This document shows positions 27,262-39,600 of a stretch of DNA of 64,000 nt, in pieces. Under the pieces are notes generated by a model. The model saw only the letters and a list, made by a program, of their open reading frames with translations, was not told where the DNA came from and did not search any database. This DNA is from Zoroaster sp. YZ-2022 (taxonomy: Eukaryota > Echinodermata > Asteroidea > Forcipulatida > Zoroasteridae). Location of the stretch: positions 434,001 through 498,000 of the forward strand of contig CM055822.1 of the NCBI GenBank assembly GCA_029582265.1. Reading direction: 5' to 3'. The stretch's first letter is position 1. Every line of letters starts with the position of its first letter. The position numbers and the translations under genes were made by a program.

Positions 27262-28269
27262 TGAGCTCTAGTTTTTCTTCTCCTTCTTGATGAGACTTAT
27301 CGAACAAAAAAACATAGTTCCAAAGATCACAGAGCCTTCAAACTTGACACATATTTAGACCATAACATGTAGTTGTAAATAACGTTATGACATATAGTTT
27401 CAGGTAAAGTTGTGACGTCGTGGTGAAATCATCAGATATCGAAATACACTCAAATCCAATTTTAATATTTAAAAAAATCATATCTCATGAACCACAAAAT
27501 ATATTTACACAATCTTTGCATCATTTTACAGATCTTGAATTATGTGACATTTCGTACACAGACATGACCCAATCTGACCTCCCCTTCCGGTCGAAACCAG
27601 AAGTTCAAGTGAACAAATATTCTGAAGCACTTATATAGAGTCCATGATATGGTATTTGGGCGTGCCTTCCGTGTACGACATTACTATTGACATGTGACCT
27701 TTTAAAAAATGTGACCGATGACGTCATCAGCGGTCACAGCGCCCTCTGGCGGCGGGTTTAGAAAAATAATAATTTTCATATATATGACCTTCAAGTCACC
27801 TCATCTGACCTTTACTTTCGGTCAAAACAGGAAGATAGATCTTTCACTGTTTGTGCATCCAAGCTATGGAACAATCTTCCTGTTAATATCAGACAATCTG
27901 TTTCTGTTAATGCCTTCAAGAAGGCTCTTAAAACTCACTTGTTTCCTCATTAATTTTGCATCAATTTATGTCTTATTCTATCCTGATTTGTATTTATTAT
28001 GTCATGTTAACTTTTGTAAGCGCCATGAGCCTCTCGGGAATGGCGCATGATAAATACTTGTAATGTAATGTAATGTAATGTAATGTAAGTTCAAATTCAA
28101 CATTCTAAAACAAAATTGATAGGTCTTTCGAATATGAAATTGATATTGTTATAATAAAAGATGATACACCTTTGCAAAGTATGATTGACATCATCGATGA
28201 TAATGTGATTGAACCGGAAGTTGATACTAACACCGTGTGTTTGTTCTAACAAACACTTGAGCTCTAGTT
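27262..28269. repeat. Non-autonomous repeat family, copy B (with insertion)
   Basis: Second copy in direct orientation. It lacks ~175 bp present in copy A (about 26859-27034) and carries an L2/CR1-type LINE 3' fragment at 27835-28086. It ends at the same TTGAGCTCTAGTT sequence as copy A. Confidence 0.75.
27835..28086 (+). mobile_element. L2/CR1-like LINE 3' fragment with (TGTAA)n tail
   Basis: Plus-strand fragment encoding a degenerate end of an RT protein (SKLWNNLPVNIRQS, ALKTHLFPH) followed by a short 3'UTR and a tail of TGTAA repeats. Copy A of the surrounding repeat provides the empty site, so both insertion borders are visible, with AAG on each side. Confidence 0.82.
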
Positions 28270-28700
28270 ATTATTATTTTAGGTACTACCAAAGAAACAT
28301 TGTTTTTAATTAGCCTCGATGGGAATTCATTGTTTCATTGCGACTCAGGCTACTTTAAATCACAGTAAATCCATATTCATAAATACCTTGAACAGTTTAG
28401 ACATTGTGATTGGTCGAAACGTGATCATGTGGGGGTGTATCAACGGCCGGTAAAGACCGGGTTTAGAATTTTGTGTTTGGAAACATACCGCCTGAACGAC
28501 CATAATATTAAACGCTCTAGATATGATGAATGCATTGTGTACCAACCTCGTCCCCAGGGACAAGGTTGATTGCATACACTTTTGACATGGTCACAAATAT
28601 CACGATACCCTCACCATAACCATATCCTTTTGCCAAAGAAGCTTATAATTAAATTCCGAAAGTAAGGAGGTTTTGAAACTCGGAGAAATTTGTGGGTATC
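28270..28700. other. No gene recognised
   Basis: Spacer between the repeat family and the A/T microsatellite at the LINE-C tail. No motif seen. Confidence 0.45.
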
Positions 28701-28703
28701 ATT

Positions 28704-28758
<55 letters not shown>

Positions 28759-28793
28759 TTATTATTATTATTATTTTTTTATTTATTTTTTTC
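28701..28793. repeat. (TTTA)n/(TTA)n microsatellite at the LINE-C 3' end
   Basis: About 60 bp of TTTA followed by TTA and T-rich sequence. On the LINE-C sense strand this is an A-rich tail grading into (TAAA)n, about 25 bases past an AATAAA signal (28819-28824). Confidence 0.93.
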
Positions 28794-28980
28794 ATGAATG
28801 TGGAGTTATACGACTCCGTTTATTCAGTAACCTTCAATACAAATTTCACATAACATACTCAAAACAATAAGTACTCAAATTATTAAAGGTTGTATCTAAA
28901 AACAAAATTTGCAATGGTATAATACATTTAAAAATAATGAGAGTAGAGATCAAATAAAGATGGAAATATGAAAACAAAAA

Positions 28981-31900
28981 TTAGAGGCTAAAACTAACTT
29001 GGTCACCCTTTCCCAACGAACACAAAGCAGAATTACGTGTATAGTAATTTACAAAAAACTCTTTACTTAACCTTTCCTTTTCGAAGTAGAGAAACAGTTT
29101 CAGGGTTTGTTTAAATCTGGCAATGATATTGATTTCGTTTAAACTACTATTGAAAACCTTTTCACACCTAATATTCCAAATTTGGCGAAGCATTTTACAT
29201 ACAATTACTGCCGAGACTCCTTTAAGTTATAACCAAGTATTCTGTCGGAATCAGTCAGATATAGAAACTTATTGCCCGTGAATTGTCTTAGAAGTTGTTC
29301 AATATAGACCCATGCATCCATAGTGCGACTACAATAAATAAACAGGTGTTCATGAGATTCATTCTCAGTTTCACAAAGTGGACAGATTACATTATCAACT
29401 ATACCAATCTTATATAACAGATCTTTAGTGGCATGAACACGAAACCTTAGTTTGTATAAAAATTGTTTGTCTTCATGATCCATGAGATGATTTTTCCATA
29501 TATTATCCCAAACTTTATACCATTCTAGATTAAAACTGAGGTGAAGGATTTCTTGCCACTTTTTTGAATCTTAGGGGTGGTGAATTTTCTCAAAATAATG
29601 TGTCTGTAAATAGATTTGGTGCTAGTGTCATTGATGAAAAGGATGGAATCATTTTTCTGATCCTCCATTATTAAACAGTTGCTGACTTGACTAGGTGGCC
29701 CTTGTCTTTTTCCTTAATTAAGGAAAAGTCAATATGATTTTGATTCTGCTTACCATTCTCCCCGCATTAATATTCTTAATATTACAAATACTAGCAATTT
29801 CTTTAAAAGTAATTAATTCACCATGACGGCTAATATCCTTAATATAATGAAAACCATTAGACTTAAGCGTAGGGCTCTCTAGGACTGAATTGTCAATAGT
29901 AGCTTTGGAGTTATTCCATAAGGGAACCTCACCACATTCAAGCAAAGAAGAAAAATTACACTCTAATCTACCTCCGGCTTTTTGAAAGGCAGAAATTACA
30001 TCTATATAAAAAATTGTAGTTTTCAAAGGTTTTTTTACATTAGCAAAAATATACCATTCTAAGTGGTTAGCTCCACTAGCTTTACTTATCCAATAATCAA
30101 AAAGGATTTTCCATTTACCATTTTCACGAGAATAACGAGATAACCATTGTAGCTTTAAGCTCATTAACTTACAATTTATATCGATGAGGCCCATCCCTCC
30201 TAATCCTTTAGGACCTGTGATAGTGTCTTTTTTTATTTTATCTCTTTTTATCCCAAAAGAATTTCCAGATCATGTTGCTCATTTTCTTAGTTAGATCATC
30301 TGGGCAAGAGATTACACTGCCAAGATAATTAATACCAGCCCCTACAAGAGTATTGACAATAACAACTTTCCCGTTAAGTGTTAAATTGCGTTTGGACCAT
30401 TTGTCAAGTGTACATTGCATTTTACTAATTCTGGGATTCCAATTATCGGCAGGCTCCACCGCATTACCAACAATGATACCTAGAATTTTTAACTTATTGT
30501 CCCAACTAAAATTACAAGGTTTATCTTTTCTGTCTTTCCAATTCCCCAACCACAGACCTTTAGATTTATCAACATTAATTTTAGAGCCACTGCCTCTACA
30601 ATATGTCTCAAGAATATCACTAATAACACTAAAATCATTATTACTACTCACAAAGAGACTAGTGTCATCAGCATGTTGAATTAATCGAATACTGCATTCT
30701 CCTCTTGGGCAAGCTATACCTTTAAGATTAATATTATTTCTAATTAAAACTGCGAGACCTTCAGCACATATAGCATACAAAAGTGGAGATAATGGACAAC
30801 CTTGTCTTATTCCTCTTTTACTTGAATAGGGGAACCGATATAATTATTGATAATGATATGACTACTAGGGTTACTGTACAAAAGCTTAATCCACTTAATG
30901 AGGCTAGGAGGAACATTCATTTTATACATAACAGTAAACATATAATTCCAGTTAATACGGTCAAAAGCCTTCTCTTGATCAACGCTAATTAAAGCAGCAT
31001 CAAGATTCTCCCAATTGGCATAGTCAATAATGTCACGAAGAAGCATAAGGTTATCATGTATCTTCCTCCCGATAACCCCACAGGTTTGTTCCTCTCCAAC
31101 GAGAAAAGGCATGATAGTTTTCAATCTATTAGTGATGACCTTAGAAAGAATTTTATAATCAACATTCAGTAAACTAATAGGTCTCCAGTTTTTTAATTCA
31201 TGTCTGTTGCCCGAATTTTTGTAAATGAGTTTAATAATAGCATTGTTCATCGACTGACAAAGGAAGCCCGATTGGAAACAGTAATTAAAAACTTCTAAAA
31301 TATCAGAACCGATGGTTTCCCAAAAGGTTTGATAGAACTCAACAGTTAAACCGTCCAGACCTGGGGATTTATTTTTATTCATCTGAGAAAGAGCAATTTT
31401 GACTTCTTCAGTGATCTCCTTCTCAAGATTAGAATATTTGTCGTAAGGAATTTCTTTATCTTCAATATTGGTAATTATTTCATTCAGATGAAATATGGAA
31501 ATGTCTTCTGAATTGTACAAATTACCATAAAAAGTATTGGCGCATTTAAACATATCATCAATATTATCAACCATTTTACCTTCAACATTGAGAAGTTTGT
31601 CCATTTTAGTACTGTTAACTTGTTTTTTCTCTAATTGCAGGAAAAATTTTGAAGGTTTTTCACCCTCAACTTTCATGATGTTACGGGTTCTGATTTGAGC
31701 CTTTTCCCATTCGTTAATTTCATACTTTTTCATTTGAGTTTCTAAGTCTTTGATATCTTCAGGCTCGGCACCTTCCGGGCTACTAATTAAATCGTTATAG
31801 CGTCTTTGGAGATCATTTTGTTGTTGTTTAAGTTTCCAACTTTTTTCTTTACCGTACTCTTTAATAATCTCTTTAATTCTAATTTTACCCCATTCCACCA

Positions 31901-32760
31901 ATCGGCCAAGGAATCGTAATAATCTTTCTGACCATGCCAAAATTTCCAAAAATATCGATTCTAAAAACGCAATCTTCATCGTTAAGGAGACTGTTGTTAC
32001 ATATCCATCTACCCTGCCCATGAAGGGTGCGAGAGTCTTCAATTTTAAGGAGACAATATAATGATCTGATAACCCCAAAGGGTTAACGCCAACATCAATA
32101 ATATTATTCAGGATTGCTGGAGAAATAAATAAGTAATCAATTCTGCTCGCTTGTTTGGTGGCTTTATGATAATGTGTGTACCCGGGATCTTCAGGGTAAG
32201 TAGTACGCCATACATCATAGAGATCTTTTTCATTAAGAACATTTCTGAGAATTGTTTTGCTCACATCTTTAGTTTTTTCACTGTCAATATTACAGTTAAA
32301 GTCTCCTCCAACAATCCAATCATTTTCGTTATCGATACAATCAACCAGATTGTCAAACAATTTGGATCTGGCAGAAATCTCATTAGGAGCATACACAGAG
32401 GCTATATTGATATAATTATTTCCTAATTTGAGTTCTGCTTTTAACCCATCGGCCTTCGTCATCTTTATCAACATTGCAAAGATCTAAACCCGACTTGTAG
32501 GAGGTGAGTATAGCAACCCCTTTAGATTGCCGACTACCATGGCTAAAATACATTTTACCATTCCACTGTTCATGCCACTCAACTTCATCATTATACTCAC
32601 TGTGAGTTTCTTGGATAAGAATTAAGCTAAATTTTCTACGTTCTAGATAATCAAAGAGAACTTTACGTTTTAAATTGTTTCTTAGGCCGTTGATGTTGAC
32701 CGAGGCTACAGATAGAAAAACCATTATGCAAAGACAAAAAGTAATTTGTAAGTTCCTCAT
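28981..32760 (-). pseudogene. LINE-C ORF2: endonuclease-reverse transcriptase, frameshifted
   Basis: Seen on the minus strand: endonuclease (SVNINGLRNNLKRKVLF, LIQETHS, GGDFNCNIDS, RIDYLFIS, LSDHYIVSL), linker, RT (KSPGLDGLTVEFYQTFW, NWRPISLLNVDYKILSK, ISVDQEKAFDRINW, GIRQGCPLSPLL), then KINVDKSKGLWLG and a C-terminal CPLCETENESHEHLFIYC zinc-binding segment. The YADD position reads HADD (30663-30674), one transition away. Frame changes lie near 32440, 30810, 30200 and 29200, with further disruption between 29480 and 29720. Motif order and the C-terminal CCHC-like segment fit the Tx1/L1 group. Confidence 0.85.
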
Positions 32761-32788
32761 AAACCCAGTGAATGGAATGAAAACTTAT

Positions 32789-34424
32789 CTATTTTGATCG
32801 TCCTCTGCCCCTTCCTTTATTGGTCGTGTAGTCATGTTGGATAGAGGCGTTAGGCTTCATCTGGCTTCCTTGGTTCTTTTCGCGCTGGCCGGACTGGCCA
32901 TGGTCCGTTTTGGATTGGGCAGTCTGTTCACAATCAGGCCGAGTGTTCTTGCATTTCTTGGTTTGGCTTGTCTGGCTTGTCTCGTGATGGCTGGTCTGGC
33001 TTGAGTCGGGCTTATGAGACTGACTGGACTGACTTGGCTTGGGCTGTGCAGATTGGCTTAACTTAGATTTGCTGGATTGACTGTTTTTGCTCGTGTGACC
33101 TACATGGCTAGATTGACTGGATTTGTCAGGTTTGTCAGGTTTGTTAGATGCGACTGGTGGCGACGTGGCTTCTTCGTTAGTTTTCCTTTCCCATGAAATA
33201 CGCTTTTTGCGAAACGTTGCACCCATGTCTGACGTATGGGACAAAATCAGCTTCATCATCCGATTCTTTCTGGTTATCTGTGTAGGGTCTGTCTCCTTCA
33301 TTTCTCGCACTTCTACCTCCTGTGTTTCTGGTGTGTCGTCTACTTCCGTTTTTCTTGGTCGATCTCAATGTTTTCTGGTTCGCTCTCTTCATCTGTTTTT
33401 CATGGTCGATCTCAATGTTTTCTGGTTCGCTCTCTTCATCTGTTACTTTGTCATCTCTAGAGACTTTCCTTATCTCCTCCTCCTCTTCACTGTTGCTAAC
33501 TTTGCGTTTTCTTGTGTCGTTTGCCATCATTGCTTCGTCCCAAAAACTCATTGGTTTTGGTTGCATTCTTTGACTGCTTTCTTCGTCCATTACGTCTCCC
33601 GTTTTCTGGGTTTCTTCCTGGTTGTCTTTATCATTAGTATTCTCTCTTTCTGCTGGTCTCGCTTCTTTTTCCCCGTCTGAAATTTCTCCATCTGTTTCTT
33701 CGCCGCTTCCTTCGTTAAATTCTGATGTTTGTTCGTCTTTGTCATTGTCGTTGTATCTGTGCCAAGCAGCTCGATGTGTGACGCTACCACATATTAGACA
33801 CCTCACTTTCAGGTCGCAATCGCGGGCGAAGTGACCGGGTTGACTACAAATCTTGCACGTCTTCTCCTGCCCTCGATGTCGCACTGGTAGTGTGTACCCG
33901 CCAACCTTGATGAAGCTAGGTACAGGTTTCTTAATGTTCTTAAGTAAGATACTGCGGACTCCTGTTTCTACGTGGCTGTCGAAGTCGTGTGTTTGGCGTC
34001 TAATGTTAGCTGCTGTACCATATTGCATCAGAGCACTTGCCACAACGGCATCGGCCATTTCATATGGTGCTTTAACATAGACTACTACTGAATTGAGGAC
34101 ATTGGCGCGTTCACATTCCTCTCTCACTCCTTTCAAGAAGATGCCGGTTCTTGCCACGCATTCACAATCGACGTCATTGTCAAATGTTACATTATACCAA
34201 CCACTGTCCAGTGGGGCGATGCACTTTATTGTTTCTACGGTGCCAACCTCACTGTTGATTGCGTCATACACCTCTTTTGCTGAAAGATTATTTATATGGC
34301 GTGCGTTGAAACGTATTGTGTTCTGGCGTTTGAGCGTGACCGAGCCCTGGGGTCTTAACATGGCTGCCCATGATGGTCGTCCTGTTGTACGACCACGATT
34401 CATGGTTGTCGAAAACCAGGCCAA
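32789..34424 (-). pseudogene. LINE-C ORF1: zinc-knuckle nucleic-acid-binding protein, frame-broken
   Basis: The ~400-residue first frame starts near MNRGRTTGRPSWAAML. It has an RRM-like region and two zinc knuckles (CKICSQPGHFARDC, then CLICGSVTHRAAW), followed by a very acidic stretch. A 47-bp tandem duplication at about 33357-33450 (not a multiple of 3) marks where the frame is lost. Downstream a different frame carries a Ser/Gln-rich tail (many SQSS and SQTS steps) ending GRGRGRSK only ~30 bp before ORF2. In this family ORF1 coats the element RNA. The join of the two parts is inferred. Confidence 0.75.
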
Positions 34425-34572
34425 AGAGGCCTTTAACAGATAAAAATAGCACCAAATATATCTCGTATTAGTCTCTACTCACAATTAAAGATGAATATGA
34501 CTCTTGTAGAAGGCAAGAAGCACAAATAGGTGTAAATAAAAGCAAAGTTTTCCTTGAAAAAAGTAAAAAAAG

Positions 34573-34697
<125 letters not shown>

Positions 34698-34905
34698 AGC
34701 GGACGTGTGTTCCTTCGAGCTCCGAGTAAGTCTTTAATATTTACTTCTTTAGACCTCTTTAGGTGCTTGTTTTCTTATTATTATATTTAATATATGATAT
34801 AGGTCTAGCTAGACCGAGCCCACTGTATATAATTTTGTCATTTGCTTGTTTTTTTAGTCCTTTTTTTTCGCCTATACTGTGGCGTTTTGTACTGAGCTGG
34901 CCACC

Positions 34906-36667
34906 ATGGCCACTCAGGCAGAACCACCACGTAATGTTAGCGCGTCTGGTGCACCCAGACCCATTGTTCCTGATGACGAGCCGTTTAAGGGCGTCACCAG
35001 GAACAATGGCTTTGCTTTCAAGGCCTTAGATAACGTATCTATTGAATCCTATCTTGATAAATTCCGTGAACCCATGCCTGAAAAGCACATCGTCTCTGCC
35101 AGTCGTATTTCTAACAATCGCATTGCTTTGTACGTGAGTTCCATGGAGGAGGTAGCTGACGCCATTGCCCGTGGTTTGACATACGGTGACTCCTTCTTGG
35201 AACTCACCCCTCTCATTCAACCTACCACTCGCCTTACGTTATCTAATGTCTACCCTGAGATTCCCAATTATGTTCTTCTCCACAATATTTCCAGTTTCTG
35301 TAAAGTAGTGTCCGCTGTCAAACCCATACCCCTTAGGTTAAAAAACAAACAGCTGTCTCACATAATGTCTTTCCGCCGACAGGTTCAAATCATCCTTAAG
35401 CCTGCAATATCACCCTCCCAGACCATATCAATTTTTCTCATTCTGGTGTCAATTATCGAGTCTTTTTGTCTATTGAGTCAGTTCGGTGCTTCAACTGTGG
35501 GGAATATGGTCACATCAGTCGCTTCTGTAAGAAACCCCACACCCAGGCCGATGCTAACGAACCCATCAACCCCCTCAACCCCCCTCCAGCCTTCATGCAC
35601 AAAAAATCAGACCCAAAGCACCCTCCGAAGTCCAAACCTAACCCTCCCGTCCCCTCCCGAGCCTCGATACGGGGTGATCCTTTAGCGGGACCCTCGGTGT
35701 CCCATGCTGCTTCTGCTGGGCCAGCAGCCGCCGCTGCTAGTAAGCCGAGCACGGCTTCGACTGCTGCTACTGCCATTACTGCTGTTCGAACCACTACTGC
35801 CATGGCAGACACCAGTGCCGAAACTTCACCGCCACCCTCTCGGGCATCATCTGACGGTCCCTCCAACGACTCCCCAATGGACACCCACAAGTACATCTGG
35901 GGTACCCCACCTGCCCCTACTAGGCTCTTTTCTGATATCGTGTCAAAACGAAAATTGTCCCCTCCCAAATCCACTGATGATAGCCCCCATCTCACTCCCT
36001 TGAAATCCCCACAACCCCAACGCAAACTTCGCAGGAAGAATGCATCTTCAAATAAACCGGACACCCCAACCGTCTCTCAGGTCCTGGATTCTCTGTCCCC
36101 CTCCATACTCGCTCCCAATGGTGCCACCATCACTCCAATGCCCTCCGTTTCAATTCCTCCTACCGACAACTCCACCCTTTTTCCCACTACGCCCACTCCC
36201 CCTACGCCCATTCCCTCTACCCCCTTTCCACCTACCCCCACCCCTATCCCCCTACGCCCTTTTCTCCAACCCCCATTCCCCCTCCCCCATCCCCTTTTTC
36301 CCATACCTCATCTTCCCCTAACCCCACCCCTTTCCCCGTCCTTGAAATCCCATCTACCTTTTCAACTCCCAACTCCACAGCTGAAGCGACCGATACTGAC
36401 TCCTCCGTGTGGGATGATTCACAGAACCTGTCGGACAGTGAATTATCACAGACTCTTTTCCCCTCCTGTCCAGGTCCCCTTAACCACTCTCAGCTCATCC
36501 ATTTTCTCTCCTCGGTCAAATCCCAAAGAAACCCCAAGGCAATTGCCCAGAAATTCACTACCAATACCGCTGGTTTGATTCAGCAACTCATACCCTTGAC
36601 AAATAGTCCCCTGATCCAGAATAACTTGCAGCACAGGGTTCGCAAACTAATTAAAAAATTGAAGTAA
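34906..36667 (+). pseudogene. LINE-D ORF1: zinc-knuckle protein, two frameshifts
   Basis: Start chosen at 34906 because GCCACCATGG is an ideal Kozak context (MATQAEPPRNVSASG). The N-terminal ~165 residues form an RNA-binding-like region. A one-base loss near 35403 shifts the frame before YRVFLSIESVRCFNCGEYGH, which contains a CCHC knuckle (C-x2-C-x4-H-x4-C). A long Pro/Ser/Thr-rich low-complexity region follows. A second shift, near 36350-36560, leads to the terminal segment (WDDSQNLSDSELSQTLF to KLIKKLK) ending at 36667. ORF2 follows after 17 bp. Expected role: ribonucleoprotein formation with element RNA. Confidence 0.8.
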
Positions 36668-36684
36668 CTTTTTTTTTCTCCTTT

Positions 36685-39600
36685 ATGATGTTGAGACGAC
36701 ATACCCTTTCTGCCCTGTTAATGGCGCTGTCACTAATTACTCTAAACACTGGAGGTTGTCACAATACCACCCGTAATGTCGCCTTTACTCGCTATTTTTC
36801 GAACCTTACTCAAAGGTGTGATGTTATTCTTTTACAAGAAACTTACTCTCTCAGTGAACAATGCTTGTGTTGGAAAAGTTGGTCTAATTATACTCCCCTT
36901 TGTGCTCCCGGTACTACACCTGGCTCGGGAGTTACTATGCTAATTAATAACAATATCGATCTTGTTTCCTCCAGTGTTGTCGCTACTGGCCACCTCCTTT
37001 TTGCCCAAATTAAGCACCAAAACACCTTGTATAACATTTATAATTTACTTGTCCCCCAAACTGACAACATTGCCATCCAAACCCTTGAGAAACTTAATAA
37101 CCACTGTGACCAGCACTTTAGTGACGGCGCCATTAATATTGTCGGAGGTGATTTTAATTGTACTTGCGATCCTTCTATGGACCGCGCAGATAGGCTGACC
37201 GAACATCGTCCCCGGGTCTCAACGGCTCTCAAAAATGTTCTTACTAATTTTAATTTGTGTGATGTCTGGCGCAGACGAAACCCCCGAGTTAAACGGTATA
37301 CCTGGATGAGGAAAAACCCTTTCTCTCCCGACAAAATTTCTCAGGTTAGACTTGATCGACTTTATGCTCCTCCCACTTTGATACCAGCTATTCGCTCTTG
37401 TCAAATTATTCCTTGTTCTCTGTCCGACCACTCTGCCGTTCATCTTTCTATCAAACCTCCTTCCTCTCAACACAGAGGCAGTGCTTACTGGCATTTCAAT
37501 AACTCTCTTCTCATTGACAAAAATTATCGTGAAATTATACATCTTTTCTGGTCAAATTGGCAAATGGAAAAACGTCATTTTAACGACGTATGCAAGTGGT
37601 GGGACCTCGGCAAGGCCCAAATCAAAACCCTCACCCAAAAATACAGTTCCAGACTCGCCAGAGAAAAACGAGCTGCCTTTCTTCGTATTAATTCCCCAAT
37701 TGAGGAGCTTCAGTCTGCTCCAGACATCACACCAGAAGCCCAAAAGGTCCTCAAAGAACAGCGCAAAGAATTAAATATTCTTTTAAAAAATCAGGCTCAG
37801 GGCGCCCTCGTCCGATCTCGTTTTCAGCACCTTAACGAAGCTGACACTAGCTCTTCTTATTTTTTCAACCTTGAAAAATCTCATTCTATTTCTAAAACCC
37901 TCTGTAGTATTCGTCTTCCTGATGGTGAAATTACTGACAACCCGGATGAAATAAAAAACCACTGCCGGAACTTTTACACTAATCTTTACAGTCGCGTTCC
38001 TACTGACGAGGACGCCCTAGAGCCTTTATTATCCGATTTATCTCGGCTTGATCCTCTGGACGCAGAGGATCTTGATGCCCCTCTTCGTCCGGAGGAACTT
38101 GATTGTGTTGTCAACCAGCTTGGCAAAAATAAAACGCCTGGGTTTGACGGGCTGACCTCATAATTTTTTGTTTCCTTTTGGTCATTAATTAAAAACGATC
38201 TTTTCGACGTTCTAAATTCTGCTGTTATTTCTGGTTCCCTCCCCCGTTCTTTTCTGAAAGCTGTGATCACTCTCATTCCTAAAAAAGGTGATCTCTCTGA
38301 AATTTCCAACTGGCGTCCTGTCTCCCTCCTGAATACTGATTACAAAATTTTTGCCAAGCTTCTTGCAAATAGACTAAAACAATCCATCAGTAATATTATC
38401 AAACAAGATCAATCTTATTGTGTGCCCGAACGCACTATATATGATAATTTAAACTTGATTCGTGACGTTATTAATTTTTGCAATGTTAATGATTTACCTT
38501 TGGGCGTGGTCAACCTTGATCAGCGTAAAGCTTTTGACAACGTTGACCACGACTATCTTTTCAATGTTATGAGAGCCATGGGATTCGGGGACAAATTTCT
38601 TTCTTATCTCCATCTTTTGTACAGCAGTGCCGAGAGCCACATTAAGGTGTGCGGTTCTTTGACCGCACCCTTTCCTTTTGAGAAAGGCATCCGACAAGGT
38701 TGTCCACTCTCGGGGCTGCTGTACACCGTTGCTATTGAACCCTTTCTCAATACTCTTCGTAAAGATTTGCATGGGCAGGGTTTCCCTCTGCCCAACACTC
38801 AAAATTACTGTTCGGTTTCAGCCTATGCTGATGACATCACTATTTTTATCACCTCCGACCTCGGGTTTGAAACCATTCAAAGGGTGTATAGTCTCTTCAG
38901 CGAATCCTCTGCTGCAAGGTTAAATTACGAAAAATCCAAGGGGTTATGGGTCGGGTCGTGGACCAGACGAACCGACAATCCGCTAAATTTCGAGTGGAAT
39001 AATCAAGGTTTAGCCTTCCTTGGAGTTCACCTAGGTAATAACAACAACTACAATCAACAAAACTGGAAAAATTGCAAAGACAAACTTGCCAAAACACTAG
39101 CCTGCTGGAAACATCTTTTCTTTAATCTGTCCCTCAAAGGGAAAGTTTTAATTGCTAATCAGTTAGCTGCCACTAAAATCTTTCACTGTCTTGCCGTCCT
39201 CCCATGTCCTGAAAATAACCTACGTGAACTCCAAGGCTTGCTTGTCGATTTCGTCTGGTCCAACAAACGACACCTACTTAAAAAACGGACACTCTTTCAG
39301 AGCTGCGACAAAGGTGGGCTAGGTCTAGCTTGTCTCCAGGCACGCAGCCTCACTTTCAGATTCAAACTTCTTCAGAGGTATTTCCTTTCAAACCCCCACC
39401 CCTGTTTTACGTTAATGGATTGCAATTTACATAAATACAAACGTCTCAACCTCAGCTATCAACTTTTCCTTTTGGATCTAGACCCTAAATTCTTTACTAG
39501 TCTTCCCCTTTTCTACAGTGAAACACTGCGTGCCTGGAAAAAAATCGGAGCTCGAATCGAATTACCCACAAATTCAGTCAACCATATCATCAATCTACCA

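Larger units (their letters stand above)
28794..34540 (-). mobile_element. LINE-C: Tx1/L1-like non-LTR retrotransposon, near full length
   Basis: Minus-strand element with ORF1 (zinc-knuckle RNA-binding protein), ORF2 (endonuclease, RT, C-terminal zinc region), 3'UTR with AATAAA and an A-rich tail. The 5' end is near 34500-34570. (TTTA)n arrays lie just outside both ends (28701-28793 and 34573-34697). Decayed by several frameshifts, unlike neighbouring LINE-D. Confidence 0.85.

Noticed and set aside
28673..28870. Frame with repeated YLFI residues (also at 34554-34790)
   Set aside because: Translation of (TTTA)n microsatellites.
35510..36064. Gly/Ala-rich minus-strand frame of 184 codons
   Set aside because: Antisense of the Pro/Ser/Thr-rich part of LINE-D ORF1.
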